The position numbers and the translations under genes are program-made. Positions 10,011 to 24,900 of a stretch of DNA of 64,000 nucleotides are shown in pieces. The stretch covers positions 1,798,001 to 1,862,000 of the forward strand of contig NC_135032.1 of the NCBI RefSeq assembly GCF_051020975.1, in the 5' to 3' direction. Position 1 is the first letter of the stretch. Each line of letters starts with the position of its first letter. Below the pieces are notes generated by a model that was not told the DNA's origin, did no database searches, and saw only the letters and a list, made by a program, of their open reading frames with translations. The stretch is from Osmia lignaria lignaria (Eukaryota; Arthropoda; Insecta; Hymenoptera; Megachilidae).

Positions 10011-12003
10011 AAATTCTCTACAAAAAAGGTCTCTTAACATTTTGCCATAGCTCGCTTCGTTTCCGAGATATTTGCAGATATATCTCAAGGGAAGGGGCCT
10101 GACGGACATATTTCGAGATATTTCTTCTTCTTGTTGTTCTTCTTCTGCACAGCTTAACTGGAAGTGGCATTTACAGCTCGCAATAGTGCAGAGTTATCTC
10201 AAAGAAAGGGGCCACGGTGTTTCTGTATCTCTATTATGTTGGTGCGGCTTCGGAACTTTTAAATATCTTGATATATCTCGAGAACTACGCTTCTGAACAA
10301 AAAATATCATAGAACATAAATTGTAGGAAACAAAATTCTCTACAAAAAAGGTCTCTTAACATTTTGCAATAGCTCGCTTCGTTTCCGAGATATTTGCAGA
10401 TTTATCTCAAGGGAAGGTGCCTGACGGACATATTTCGAGATATTTCTTCTTCTTGTTGTTCTTGTTCTGCACAGCTAAGCTGGAAGTGGCATTTGCGGCT
10501 CGCACTAGTGCAGAGTTATCTCAAAGAAAGGGGCCACGGTGTTTCTGTATCTCTATTATGTTGGTGGGGCTTCGGAACTTTTAAATATCTCGATATATCT
10601 CGAAAACTACGCTTCTGATCAAAAAATATCATAGAACATAAATTGTAGGAAACATAATTCTCTACAAAAAACGTCTCTTAACATTTTGCCATAGCTCGCT
10701 TCGTTTCCGAGATATTTGCAGATTCAGCTCAAAGGAACTGGCCTGACGGACATATTTCGAGATATTCCTTCTTCTTGGTGTTCTTCCTCTGCACAGCTAA
10801 GCTGGAAGTGGCATTTGCAGCTCGCAATAGTGCAGAGTTATCTCAAAGAAAGGGGCCACGGTGTTTCTGTATCTCTATTATGTTGGTGCGGCTTCGGAAC
10901 TTTTAAATATCTTGGTATATCTCGAGAACTACGCATCTGATCAAAAAATATCATAGAACATAAATTGTAGGAAACATAATTCTCTACAAAAAAGGTCTCT
11001 TAACATTTTGCCATAGCTCGCTTCGTTTCCGAGATATTTGCAGATATATCTCAAGGGAAGGGGCCTGACGGACATATTTCGAGATATTTCTTCTTCTTGT
11101 TGTTCTTCTTCTGCGCAGCTAAGCTGGAAGTGGCATTTGCAGCTCGCAATAGTGCAGAGATATCTCAAAGAAAGGGGCCACGGTGTTTCTGTATCTCTAT
11201 TATGTTGGTGCGGCTTCGGAACTTTTAAATATCTTGATATATCTCGAGAACTACGCTTCTGAACAAAAAATATCATAGAACATAAATTGTAGGAAACAAA
11301 ATTCTCTACAAAAAAGGTCTCTTAACATTTTGCCATAGCTCGCTTCGTTTCCGAGATATTTGCAGATATATCTCAAGGGAAGGGGCCTGACGGACATATT
11401 TCGAGATATTTCTTCTTCTTGTTGTTCTTCTTCTGCACAGCTAAGCTGGAAGTGGCATTTGCGGCTCGCACTAGTGCAGAGTTATCTCAAAGAAAGGGGC
11501 CACGGTGTTTCTGTATCCCTATTATGTTGGTGCGGCTTCGGAACTTTTAAATATCTCGATATATCTCGAAAACTACGCTTCTGATCAAAAAATATCATAG
11601 AACATAAATTGTAGGAAACATAATTCTCTATAAAAAACGTCTCTTAACATTTTGCCATAGCTCGCTTCGTTTCCGAGATATTTGCAGATTTATCTCAAGG
11701 GAAGGGGCCTGACGGACATATTTCGAGATATTTCTTCTTCTTGTTGTTCTTCTTCTGCACAGCTAAGCTGGAAGTGGCATTTGCGGCTCGCACTAGTGCA
11801 GAGTTATCTCAAAGAAAGGGGCCACGGTGTTTCTGTATCTCTATTATGTTGGTGCGGCTTCGGAACTTTTAAATATCTCGATACATCTCGAAAACTACGC
11901 TTCTGATCAAAAAATATCATAGAACCTAAATTGTAGGAAACATAATTCTCTACAAAAAAGGTCTCTTAACATTTTGCCATACCTCGCTTCGTTTCCGAGA
12001 TAT
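10011..12003 (+). repeat. Mixed monomers without a clear higher-order period
   Basis: Monomers 10072 to 11682. Several share the CTGAACAAA and CAAAATTC variants (10072, 11038), which are confined to about 6.8-11.3 kb. The pair 11360 + 11682 (ATCCCT, then TATAAAAAACG, then GATACATCTCG and AACCTAAA) recurs as 14580 + 14902 and 22308 + 22630. No full multi-monomer period is recognisable here. Confidence 0.7.
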
Positions 12004-13613
12004 TTGCAGATATATCTCAAGGGAAGGGGCCTGACGGACATATTTCGAGATATTTCTTCTTCTTGTTGTTGTTCTTCTGCACAGCTAAGCTGGAAGTGGC
12101 ATTTGCGGCTCGCACTAGTGCAGAGTTATCTCAAAGAAAGGGGCCACGGTGTTTCTGTATCCCTATTATGTTGGTGCGGCTTCGGAACTTTTAAATATCT
12201 CGATATATCTCGAAAACTACGCTTCTCATCAAAAAATATCATAGAACATAAATTGTGGGAAACTTAATTCTCTACAAAAAAGGTCTCTTAACATTTTGCC
12301 ATAGCTCTCTTCGTTTCCGAGATATTTGCAGATTTATCCCAAGGGAAGGGGCCTGACGGACATATTTCGAGATATTTCTTCTTCTTGTTGTTCTTCTTCT
12401 GCACAGCTACGCTGGAAGTGGCATTTGCAGCTCGCAATAGTGCAGAGTTATCTCAAAGAAAGGGGCCACGGTGTTTCTGTATCTCTATTATGTTGGTGCG
12501 GCTTCGGAACTTTTAAATATCTTGATATATCTCGAGAACTGCGCATCTGATCAAAAAATATCATAGAACATAAAAAGTAGGAAACTTAATTCTCTACAAA
12601 AAAGGTCTCTTAACATTTTGCCATAGCTCGCTTCGTTTCCGAGATATTTGCAGATTTATCTCAAGGGAAGGGGCCTGACGGACATATTTCGAGATATTTC
12701 TTCTTCTTGTTGTTCTTCTTCTGCACAGCTAAGCTGGAAGTGGCATTTGCGGCTCGCACTAGTGCAGAGTTATCTCAAAGAAAGGGGCCACGGTGTTTCT
12801 GTATCTCTATTATGTTGGTGCGGCTTCGGAACTTTTAAATATCTCGATATATCTCGAAAACTACGCTTCTGATCAAAAAATATCATAGAACATAAATTGT
12901 AGGAAACATAATTCTCTACAAAAAAGGTCTCTTAACATTTTGCCATAGCTCGCTTCGTTTCCGAGATATTTGCAGATATATCTCAAGGGAAGGGGCCTGA
13001 CGGACATATTTCGAGATATTTCTTCTTCTTGTTGTTCTTCTTCTGCACAGCTAAGCTGGAAGTGGCATTTGCGGCTCGCACTAGTGCAGAGTTATCTCAA
13101 AGAAAGGGGCCACGGTGTTTCTGTATCCCTATTATGTTGGTGCGGCTTCGGAACTTTTAAATATCTCGATATATCTCGAAAACTACGCTTCTGATCAAAA
13201 AATATCATAGAACATAAATTGTAGGAAACATAATTCTCTACAAAAAAGGTCTCTTAACATTTTGCCATAGCTCGCTTCGTTTCCGAGATATTTGCAGATA
13301 TATCTCAAGGGAAGGGGCCTGACGGACATATTTCGATATATTTCTTCTTCTTGTTGTTCTTCTTCTGCACAGCTAAGCTGGAAGTGGCATTTGCGGCTCG
13401 CACTAGTGCAGAGTTATCTCAAAGAAAGGGGCCACGGTGTTTCTGTATCTCTATTATGTTGGTGCGGCTTCGGAACTTTTAAATATCTCGATACATCTCG
13501 AAAACTACGCTTCTGATCAAAAAATATCATAGAACCTAAATTGTAGGAAACATAATTCTCTACAAAAAAGATCTCTTAACATTTTGCCATAGCTCGCTTC
13601 GTTTCCGAGATAT
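12004..13613 (+). repeat. Five-monomer block repeated 11 monomers downstream (left copy)
   Basis: This matches 15546-17155 at an offset of 3,542 bp. Shared diagnostics are CTTCTCATC, ATAGCTCTCTTCG, TATCCCAAGG with CTACGCTGG and CTGCGCATC in one monomer, and TTCGATATATTTC in the last. Differences include TTGTTGTTG near 12070, GTGGG near 12258, AAGGGGCC against AAGTGGCC, and AGATCTC near 13571. It is older than the 24-monomer duplication nearby, since it has more differences per kb. Confidence 0.75.
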
Positions 13614-14210
13614 TTGCAGATATATCTCAAGGGAAGGGGCCTGACGGACATATTTCGAGATATTTCTTCTTCTTGTTATTCTTCTTCTGCACAGCTAAGC
13701 TGGAAGTGGCATTTACAGCTCGCAATAGTGCAGAGTTATCTCAAAGAAAGGGGCCACGGTGTTTCTGTATCTCTATTATGTTGGTGCGGCTTCGGAACTT
13801 TTAAATATCTCGATATATCTCGAAAACTACGCCTCTGATCAAAAAATATCATAGAACATAAATTGTAGGAAACATAATTCTCTACAAAAAAGGTCTCTTA
13901 ACATTTTGCCATAGCTCGCTTCGTTTCCGAGATATTTGCAGATATATCTCAAGGGAAGGGGCCTGACGGACATATTTCGAGATATTTCTTCTTCTTGTTA
14001 TTCTTCTTCTGCACAGCTAAGCTGGAAGTGGCATTTGCGGCTCGCACTAGTGCAGAGTTATCTCAAAGAAAGGGGCCACGGTGTTTCTGTATCTCTATTA
14101 TGTTGGTGCGGCTTCGGAACTTTTAAATATCTCGATACATCTCGAAAACTACGCTTCTGATCAAAAAATATCATAGAACCTAAATTGTAGGAAACATAAT
14201 TCTCTACAAC

Positions 14211-17200
14211 AAAGGTCTCTTAACATTTTGCCATAGCTCGCTTCGTTTCCGAGATATTTGCAGATATATCTCAAGGGAAGGGGCCTGACGGACATATTTC
14301 GAGATATTTCTTCTTCTTGTTGTTCTTCTTCTGCACAGCTAAGCTGGAAGTGGCATTTGCGGCTCGCACTAGTGCAGAGTTATCTCAAAGAAAGGGGCCA
14401 CGGTGTTTCTGTATCCCTATTATGTTGGTGCGGCTTCGGAATTTTTAAATATCTCGATATATCTCGAGAACTACGCTTCTGATCAAAAAATATCATAAAA
14501 CATAAATTGTAGGAAACGTAATTCTCTACAAAAAACGTCTCTTAACATTTTGCCATAGCTCGCTTCGTTTCCGAGATATTTGCAGATATATCTCAAGGGA
14601 AGGGGCCTGACGGACATATTTCGAGATATTTCTTCTTCTTGTTGTTCTTCTTCTGCACAGCTAAGCTGGAAGTGGCATTTGCGGCTCGCACTAGTGCAGA
14701 GTTATCTCAAAGAAAGGGGCCACGGTGTTTCTGTATCCCTATTATGTTGGTGCGGCTTCGGAACTTTTAAATATCTCGATATATCTCGAAAACTACGCTT
14801 CTGATCAAAAAATATCATAGAACATAAATTGTAGGAAACATAATTCTCTATAAAAAACGTCTCTTAACATTTTGCCATAGCTCGCTTCGTTTCCGAGATA
14901 TTTGCAGATTTATCTCAAGGGAAGGGGCCTGACGGACATATTTCGAGATATTTCTTCTTCTTGTTGTTCTTCTTCTGCACAGCTAAGCTGGAAGTGGCAT
15001 TTGCGGCTCGCACTAGTGCAGAGTTATCTCAAAGAAAGGGGCCACGGTGTTTCTGTATCTCTATTATGTTGGTGCGGCTTCGGAACTTTTAAATATCTCG
15101 ATACATCTCGAAAACTACGCTTCTGATCAAAAAATATCATAGAACCTAAATTGTAGGAAACATAATTCTCTACAAAAAAGGTCTCTTAACATTTTGCCAT
15201 AGCTCGCTTCGTTTCCGAGATATTTGCAGATATATCTCAAGGGAAGGGGCCTGACGGACATATTTCGAGATATTTCTTCTTCTTGTTATTCTACGTCTGC
15301 ACAGCTAAGCTGGAAGTGGCATTTACAGCTCGCAATAGTGCAGAGTTATCTCAAAGAAATGGGCCACGGTGTTTCTGTATCTCTATTATGTTGGTGCGGC
15401 TTCGGAACTTTTAAATATCTCGATATATCTCGAAAACTACGCTTCGGATCAAAAAATATCGTAGAACATAAATTGTAGGAAACATAATTCTCTACAAAAA
15501 AGGTCTCTTAACATTTTGCCATAGCTCGCTTCGTTTCCGAGATATTTGCAGATATATCTCAAGGGAAGGGGCCTGACGGACATATTTCGAGATATTTCTT
15601 CTTCTTGTTGTTCTTCTTCTGCACAGCTAAGCTGGAAGTGGCATTTGCGGCTCGCACTAGTGCAGAGTTATCTCAAAGAAAGGGGCCACGGTGTTTCTGT
15701 ATCCCTATTATGTTGGTGCGGCTTCGGAACTTTTAAATATCTCGATATATCTCGAAAACTACGCTTCTCATCAAAAAATATCATAGAACATAAATTGTAG
15801 GAAACTTAATTCTCTACAAAAAAGGTCTCTTAACATTTTGCCATAGCTCTCTTCGTTTCCGAGATATTTGCAGATTTATCCCAAGGGAAGGGGCCTGACG
15901 GACATATTTCGAGATATTTCTTCTTCTTGTTGTTCTTCTTCTGCACAGCTACGCTGGAAGTGGCATTTGCAGCTCGCAATAGTGCAGAGTTATCTCAAAG
16001 AAAGTGGCCACGGTGTTTCTGTATCTCTATTATGTTGGTGCGGCTTCGGAACTTTTAAATATCTTGATATATCTCGAGAACTGCGCATCTGATCAAAAAA
16101 TATCATAGAACATAAAAAGTAGGAAACTTAATTCTCTACAAAAAAGGTCTCTTAACATTTTGCCATAGCTCGCTTCGTTTCCGAGATATTTGCAGATTTA
16201 TCTCAAGGGAAGGGGCCTGACGGACATATTTCGAGATATTTCTTCTTCTTGTTGTTCTTCTTCTGCACAGCTAAGCTGGAAGTGGCATTTGCGGCTCGCA
16301 CTAGTGCAGAGTTATCTCAAAGAAAGGGGCCACGGTGTTTCTGTATCTCTATTATGTTGGTGCGGCTTCGGAACTTTTAAATATCTCGATATATCTCGAA
16401 AACTACGCTTCTGATCAAAAAATATCATAGAACATAAATTGTAGGAAACATAATTCTCTACAAAAAAGGTCTCTTAACATTTTGCCATAGCTCGCTTCGT
16501 TTCCGAGATATTTGCAGATATATCTCAAGGGAAGGGGCCTGACGGACATATTTCGAGATATTTCTTCTTCTTGTTGTTCTTCTTCTGCACAGCTAAGCTG
16601 GAAGTGGCATTTGCGGCTCGCACTAGTGCAGAGTTATCTCAAAGAAAGGGGCCACGGTGTTTCTGTATCCCTATTATGTTGGTGCGGCTTCGGAACTTTT
16701 AAATATCTCGATATATCTCGAAAACTACGCTTCTGATCAAAAAATATCATAGAACATAAATTGTAGGAAACATAATTCTCTACAAAAAAGGTCTCTTAAC
16801 ATTTTGCCATAGCTCGCTTCGTTTCCGAGATATTTGCAGATATATCTCAAGGGAAGGGGCCTGACGGACATATTTCGATATATTTCTTCTTCTTGTTGTT
16901 CTTCTTCTGCACAGCTAAGCTGGAAGTGGCATTTGCGGCTCGCACTAGTGCAGAGTTATCTCAAAGAAAGGGGCCACGGTGTTTCTGTATCTCTATTATG
17001 TTGGTGCGGCTTCGGAACTTTTAAATATCTCGATACATCTCGAAAACTACGCTTCTGATCAAAAAATATCATAGAACCTAAATTGTAGGAAACATAATTC
17101 TCTACAAAAAAGGTCTCTTAACATTTTGCCATAGCTCGCTTCGTTTCCGAGATATTTGCAGATATATCTCAAGGGAAGGGGCCTGACGGACATATTTCGA

Positions 17201-20200
17201 GATATTTCTTCTTCTTGTTGTTCTTCTTCTGCACAGCTAAGCTGGAAGTGGCATTTGCGGCTCGCACTAGTGCAGAGTTATCTCAAAGAAAGGGGCCACG
17301 GTGTTTCTGTATCTCTATTATGTTGGTGCGGCTTCGGAACTTTTAAATATCTCGATACATCTCGAAAACTACGCTTCTGATCAAAAAATATCATAAAACA
17401 TAAATTGTAGGAAACGTAATTCTCTACAAAAAACGTCTCTTAACATTTTGCCATAGCTCGCTTCGTTTCCGAGATATTTGCAGATTCAGCTCAAAGGAAC
17501 TGGCCTGACGGACATATTTCGAGATATTTCTTCTTCTTGTTGTTCTTCCTCTGCACAGCTAAGCTGGAAGTGGCATTTGCAGCTCGCAATAGTGCAGAGT
17601 TATCTCAAAGAAAGGGGCCACGGTGTTTCTGTATCTCTATTATGTTGGTGCGGCTTCGGAACTTTTAAATATCTTGATATATCTCGAGAACTACGCATCT
17701 GATCAAAAAATATCATAGAACATAAAAAGTAGGAAACTTAATTCTCTACAAAAAAGGTCTCTTAACATTTTGCCATAGCTCGCTTCGTTTCCGAGATATG
17801 TGTAGATTTATCTCAAGGGAAGGGGCCTGACGGACATATTTCGAGATATTTCTTCTTCTTGTTGTTCTTCTTCTGCACAGCTAAGCTGGAAGTGGCATTT
17901 GCGGCTCGCACTAGTGCAGAGTTATCTCAAAGAAAGGGGCCACGGTGTTTCTGTATCTCTATTATGTTGGTGCGGCTTCGGAACTTTTAAATATCTCGAT
18001 ACATCTCGAAAACTACGCTTCTGATCAAAAAATATCATAGAACCTAAATTGTAGGAAACATAATTCTCTACAACAAAGGTCTCTTAACATTTTGCCATAG
18101 CTCGCTTCGTTTCCGAGATATTTGCAGATATATCTCAAGGGAAGGGGCCTGACGGACATATTTCGAGATATTTCTTCTTCTTGTTATTCTTCTTCTGCAC
18201 AGCTAAGCTGGAAGTGGCATTTGCGGCTCGCACTAGTGCAGAGTTATCTCAAAGAAAGGGGCCACGGTGTTTCTGTATCTCTATTATGTTGGTGCGGCTT
18301 CGGAACTTTTAAATATCTCGATATATCTCGGAAACTACGCTTCTGATCAAAAAATATCATAGAACATAAATTGTAGGAAACATAATTCTCTACAAAAAAG
18401 GTCTCTTAACATTTTGCCATAGCTCGCTTCGTTTCCGAGATATTTGCAGATTTATCTCAAGGGAAGGGGCCTGACGGACATATTTCGAGATATTTCTTCT
18501 TCTTGTTGTTCTTCTTCTGCACAGCTAAGCTGGAAGTGGCATTTGCGGCTCGCACTAGTGCAGAGTTATCTCAAAGAAAGGGGCCACGGTGTTTCTGTAT
18601 CTCTATTATGTTGGTGCGGGTTCGGAACTTTTAAATATCTTGATATATCTCGAGAACTACGCATCTGATCAAAAAATATCATAGAACATAAAAAGTAGGA
18701 AACTTAATTCTCTACAAAAAAGGTCTCTTAACATTTTGCCATAGCTCGCTTCGTTTCCGAGATATTTGCAGATTTATCTCAAGGGAAGGGGCCTGACGGA
18801 TATATTTCGAGATATTTCTTCTTCTTGTTGTTCTTCTTCTGCACAGCTAAGCTGGAAGTGGCATTTGCGGCTCGCACTAGTGCAGAGTTATCTCAAAGAA
18901 AGGGGCCACGGTGTTTCTGTATCTCTATTATGTTGGTGCGGCTTCGGAACTTTTAAATATCTTGATATATCTCGAGAACTACGCATCTGATCAAAAAATA
19001 TCATAGAACATAAAAAGTAGGAAACTTAATTCTCTACAAAAAAGGTCTCTTAACATTTTGCCATAGCTCGCTTCGTTTCCGAGATATTTGCAGATTTATC
19101 TCAAGGGAAGGGGCCTGACGGACATATTTCGAGATATTTCTTCTTCTTGTTGTTCTTCTTCTGCACAGCTAAGCTGGAAGTGGCATTTGCGGCTCGCACT
19201 AGTGCAGAGTTATCTCAAAGAAAGGGGCCACGGTGTTTCTGTATCCCCATTATGTTGGTGCGGCTTCGGAATTTTTAAATATCTCGATATATCTCGAGAA
19301 CTACGCTTCTGATCAAAAAATATCATAGAACATAAATTGTAGGAAACGTAATTCTCTACAAAAAACGTCTCTTAACATTTTGCCATAGCTCGCTTCGTTT
19401 CCGAGATATTTGCAGATTCAGCTCAAAGGAACTGGCCTGACGGACATATTTCGAGATATTTCTTCTTCTTGTTGTTCTTCCTCTGCACAGCTAAGCTGGA
19501 AGTGGCATTTGCAGCTCGCAATAGGGCAGAGTTATCTCAAAGAAAGGGGCCACGGTGTTTCTGTATCTCTATTATGTTGGTGCGGCTTCGGAACTTTTAA
19601 ATATCTTGATATATCTCGAGAACTACGCATCTGATCAAAAAATATCATAGAACATAAAAAGTAGGAAACTTAATTCTCTACAAAAAAGGTCTCTTAACAT
19701 TTTGCCATAGCTCGCTTCGTTTCCGAGATATGTGCAGATTTATCTCAAGGGAAGGGGCCTGACGGACATATTTCGAGATATTTCTTCTTCTTGTTGTTCT
19801 TCTTCTGCACAGCTAAGCTGGAAGTGGCATTTGCGGCTCGCACTAGTGCAGAGTTATCTCAAAAAAAGGGGCCACGGTGTTTCTGTATCCCTATTATGTT
19901 GGTGCGGCTTCGGAACTTTTAAATATCTCGATATATCTCGAAAACTACGCTTCTGATCAAAAAATATCATAGAACATAAATTGTAGGAAACATAATTCTC
20001 TACAAAAAAGGTCTCTTAACATTTTGCCATAGCTCGCTTCGTTTCCGAGATATTTGCAGATATATCTCAAGGGAAGGGGCCTGACGGACATATTTCGAGA
20101 TATTTCTTCTTCTTGTTGTTCTTCTTCTGCACAGCTAAGCTGGAAGTGGCATTTGCGGCTCGCACTAGTGCAGAGTTATCTCAAAGAAAGGGGCCACGGT

Positions 20201-20907
20201 GTTTCTGTATCCCTATTATGTTGGTGCGGCTTCGGAACTTTTAAATATCTCGATATATCTCGAAAACTACGCTTCTGATCAAAAAATATCATAGAACATA
20301 AATTGTAGGAAACATAATTCTCTATAAAAAAGGTCTCTTAACATTTTGCAATAGCTCGCTCCGTTTCCGAGATATTTGCAGATTCAGCTCAAAGGAACTG
20401 GCCTGACGGACATATTTCGAGATATTTCTTCTTCTTGTTGTTCTTCCTCTGCACAGCTAAGCTGGAAGTGGCATTTGCAGCTCGCAATAGTGCAGAGTTA
20501 TCTCAAAGAAAGGGGCCACGGTGTTTCTGTATCTCTATTATGTTGGTGCGGCTTCGGAACTTTTAAATATCTTGATATATCTCGAGAACTACGCATCTGA
20601 TCAAAAAATATCATAGAACATAAAAAGTGGGAAACTTAATTCCCTACAAAAAAGGTCTCTTAACATTTTGCCATAGCTCGCTTCGTTTCCGAGATATTTG
20701 CAGATTTATCTCAAGGGAAGGGGCCTGGCGGACATATTTCGAGATATTTCTTCTTCTTGTTGTTCTTCTTCTGCACAGCTAAGCTGGAAGTGGCAGTTGC
20801 GGCTCGCACTAGTGCAGAGTTATCTCAAAGAAAGGGGCCACGGTGTTTCTGTATCTCTATTATGTTGGTGCGGCTTCGGAACTTTTAAATATCTCGATAT
20901 ATCTCGA
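14211..20907 (+). repeat. Copy A of a 6.7-kb block with 24-monomer (7,728-bp) offset
   Basis: From just after CTCTACAAC (14210) to CTCGAA (20907) this block matches 21939-28635. Every diagnostic variant checked is shared: AAACGTAATTC, the ATTCTACG monomer at 15224, CCCAAGG/CTACGCTGG at 15868, the TAG at 17803, CTCGGAAAC near 18328, GCGGGTTCGG near 18608, GACGGATAT near 18806, ATAGGGCAG at 19410, CTCAAAAAAAGG near 19860, and TGCAATAGCTCGCTCCG plus GTGGGAAACTTAATTCCC around 20350-20645. No difference was found, so the duplication is very recent or actively homogenised. Confidence 0.88.
17800..18121 (+). repeat. Monomer with TAG at the start, copied at 25528
   Basis: TTTGCAG is GTGTAG here (stop at 17803-17805), so the open stretch is lost. 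The identical state at 25531-25533 is part of the 24-monomer duplication, so it is one mutation seen twice. Confidence 0.85.
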
Positions 20908-21938
20908 AAACTACGCCTCTGATCAAAAAATATCATAGAACATAAATTGTAGGAAACATAATTCTCTACAAAAAAGGTCTCTTAACATTTTGCCATAGCT
21001 CGCTTCGTTTCCGAGATATTTGCAGATATATCTCAAGGGAAGGGGCCTGACGGACATATTTCGATATATTTCTTCTTCTTGTTGTTCTTCTTCTGCACAG
21101 CTAAGCTGGAAGTGGCATTTGCGGCTCGCACTAGTGCAGAGTTATCTCAAAGAAAGGGGCCACGGTGTTTCTGTATCTCTATTATGTTGGTGCGGCTTCG
21201 GAACTTTTAAATATCTCGATACATCTCGAAAACTACGCTTCTGATCAAAAAATATCATAGAACCTAAATTGTAGGAAACATAATTCTCTACAACAAAGGT
21301 CTCTTAACATTTTGCCATAGCTCGCTTCGTTTCCGAGATATTTGCAGATATATCTCAAGGGAAGGGGCCTGACGGACATATTTCGAGATATTTCTTCTTC
21401 TTGTTATTCTTCTTCTGCACAGCTAAGCTGGAAGTGGCATTTGCGGCTCGCACTAGTGCAGAGTTATCTCAAAGAAAGGGGCCACGGTGTTTCTGTATCT
21501 CTATTATGTTGGTGCGGCTTCGGAACTTTTAAATATCTCGATACATCTCGAAAACTACGCTTCTGATCAAAAAATATCATAGAACCTAAATTGTAGGAAA
21601 CATAATTCTCTACAACAAAGGTCTCTTAACATTTTGCCATAGCTCGCTTCGTTTCCGAGATATTTGCAGATATATCTCAAGGGAAGGGGCCTGACGGACA
21701 TATTTCGAGATATTTCTTCTTCTTGTTATTCTTCTTCTGCACAGCTAAGCTGGAAGTGGCATTTGCGGCTCGCACTAGTGCAGAGTTATCTCAAAGAAAG
21801 GGGCCACGGTGTTTCTGTATCTCTATTATGTTGGTGCGGCTTCGGAACTTTTAAATATCTTGATATATCTCGAGAACTACGCATCTGATCAAAAAATATC
21901 ATAGAACATAAAAAGTAGGAAACTTAATTCTCTACAAA

Positions 21939-24900
21939 AAAGGTCTCTTAACATTTTGCCATAGCTCGCTTCGTTTCCGAGATATTTGCAGATATATCTC
22001 AAGGGAAGGGGCCTGACGGACATATTTCGAGATATTTCTTCTTCTTGTTGTTCTTCTTCTGCACAGCTAAGCTGGAAGTGGCATTTGCGGCTCGCACTAG
22101 TGCAGAGTTATCTCAAAGAAAGGGGCCACGGTGTTTCTGTATCCCTATTATGTTGGTGCGGCTTCGGAATTTTTAAATATCTCGATATATCTCGAGAACT
22201 ACGCTTCTGATCAAAAAATATCATAAAACATAAATTGTAGGAAACGTAATTCTCTACAAAAAACGTCTCTTAACATTTTGCCATAGCTCGCTTCGTTTCC
22301 GAGATATTTGCAGATATATCTCAAGGGAAGGGGCCTGACGGACATATTTCGAGATATTTCTTCTTCTTGTTGTTCTTCTTCTGCACAGCTAAGCTGGAAG
22401 TGGCATTTGCGGCTCGCACTAGTGCAGAGTTATCTCAAAGAAAGGGGCCACGGTGTTTCTGTATCCCTATTATGTTGGTGCGGCTTCGGAACTTTTAAAT
22501 ATCTCGATATATCTCGAAAACTACGCTTCTGATCAAAAAATATCATAGAACATAAATTGTAGGAAACATAATTCTCTATAAAAAACGTCTCTTAACATTT
22601 TGCCATAGCTCGCTTCGTTTCCGAGATATTTGCAGATTTATCTCAAGGGAAGGGGCCTGACGGACATATTTCGAGATATTTCTTCTTCTTGTTGTTCTTC
22701 TTCTGCACAGCTAAGCTGGAAGTGGCATTTGCGGCTCGCACTAGTGCAGAGTTATCTCAAAGAAAGGGGCCACGGTGTTTCTGTATCTCTATTATGTTGG
22801 TGCGGCTTCGGAACTTTTAAATATCTCGATACATCTCGAAAACTACGCTTCTGATCAAAAAATATCATAGAACCTAAATTGTAGGAAACATAATTCTCTA
22901 CAAAAAAGGTCTCTTAACATTTTGCCATAGCTCGCTTCGTTTCCGAGATATTTGCAGATATATCTCAAGGGAAGGGGCCTGACGGACATATTTCGAGATA
23001 TTTCTTCTTCTTGTTATTCTACGTCTGCACAGCTAAGCTGGAAGTGGCATTTACAGCTCGCAATAGTGCAGAGTTATCTCAAAGAAATGGGCCACGGTGT
23101 TTCTGTATCTCTATTATGTTGGTGCGGCTTCGGAACTTTTAAATATCTCGATATATCTCGAAAACTACGCTTCGGATCAAAAAATATCGTAGAACATAAA
23201 TTGTAGGAAACATAATTCTCTACAAAAAAGGTCTCTTAACATTTTGCCATAGCTCGCTTCGTTTCCGAGATATTTGCAGATATATCTCAAGGGAAGGGGC
23301 CTGACGGACATATTTCGAGATATTTCTTCTTCTTGTTGTTCTTCTTCTGCACAGCTAAGCTGGAAGTGGCATTTGCGGCTCGCACTAGTGCAGAGTTATC
23401 TCAAAGAAAGGGGCCACGGTGTTTCTGTATCCCTATTATGTTGGTGCGGCTTCGGAACTTTTAAATATCTCGATATATCTCGAAAACTACGCTTCTCATC
23501 AAAAAATATCATAGAACATAAATTGTAGGAAACTTAATTCTCTACAAAAAAGGTCTCTTAACATTTTGCCATAGCTCTCTTCGTTTCCGAGATATTTGCA
23601 GATTTATCCCAAGGGAAGGGGCCTGACGGACATATTTCGAGATATTTCTTCTTCTTGTTGTTCTTCTTCTGCACAGCTACGCTGGAAGTGGCATTTGCAG
23701 CTCGCAATAGTGCAGAGTTATCTCAAAGAAAGTGGCCACGGTGTTTCTGTATCTCTATTATGTTGGTGCGGCTTCGGAACTTTTAAATATCTTGATATAT
23801 CTCGAGAACTGCGCATCTGATCAAAAAATATCATAGAACATAAAAAGTAGGAAACTTAATTCTCTACAAAAAAGGTCTCTTAACATTTTGCCATAGCTCG
23901 CTTCGTTTCCGAGATATTTGCAGATTTATCTCAAGGGAAGGGGCCTGACGGACATATTTCGAGATATTTCTTCTTCTTGTTGTTCTTCTTCTGCACAGCT
24001 AAGCTGGAAGTGGCATTTGCGGCTCGCACTAGTGCAGAGTTATCTCAAAGAAAGGGGCCACGGTGTTTCTGTATCTCTATTATGTTGGTGCGGCTTCGGA
24101 ACTTTTAAATATCTCGATATATCTCGAAAACTACGCTTCTGATCAAAAAATATCATAGAACATAAATTGTAGGAAACATAATTCTCTACAAAAAAGGTCT
24201 CTTAACATTTTGCCATAGCTCGCTTCGTTTCCGAGATATTTGCAGATATATCTCAAGGGAAGGGGCCTGACGGACATATTTCGAGATATTTCTTCTTCTT
24301 GTTGTTCTTCTTCTGCACAGCTAAGCTGGAAGTGGCATTTGCGGCTCGCACTAGTGCAGAGTTATCTCAAAGAAAGGGGCCACGGTGTTTCTGTATCCCT
24401 ATTATGTTGGTGCGGCTTCGGAACTTTTAAATATCTCGATATATCTCGAAAACTACGCTTCTGATCAAAAAATATCATAGAACATAAATTGTAGGAAACA
24501 TAATTCTCTACAAAAAAGGTCTCTTAACATTTTGCCATAGCTCGCTTCGTTTCCGAGATATTTGCAGATATATCTCAAGGGAAGGGGCCTGACGGACATA
24601 TTTCGATATATTTCTTCTTCTTGTTGTTCTTCTTCTGCACAGCTAAGCTGGAAGTGGCATTTGCGGCTCGCACTAGTGCAGAGTTATCTCAAAGAAAGGG
24701 GCCACGGTGTTTCTGTATCTCTATTATGTTGGTGCGGCTTCGGAACTTTTAAATATCTCGATACATCTCGAAAACTACGCTTCTGATCAAAAAATATCAT
24801 AGAACCTAAATTGTAGGAAACATAATTCTCTACAAAAAAGGTCTCTTAACATTTTGCCATAGCTCGCTTCGTTTCCGAGATATTTGCAGATATATCTCAA

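Noticed and set aside
6860..11276. Minus-strand open frames of 65-111 codons (near 3256, 6860, 8148 and 10941)
   Set aside because: They appear only in monomers where single changes (such as GAGTTATCTC to GAGATATCTC) remove a reverse-strand stop. They show no independent conservation.
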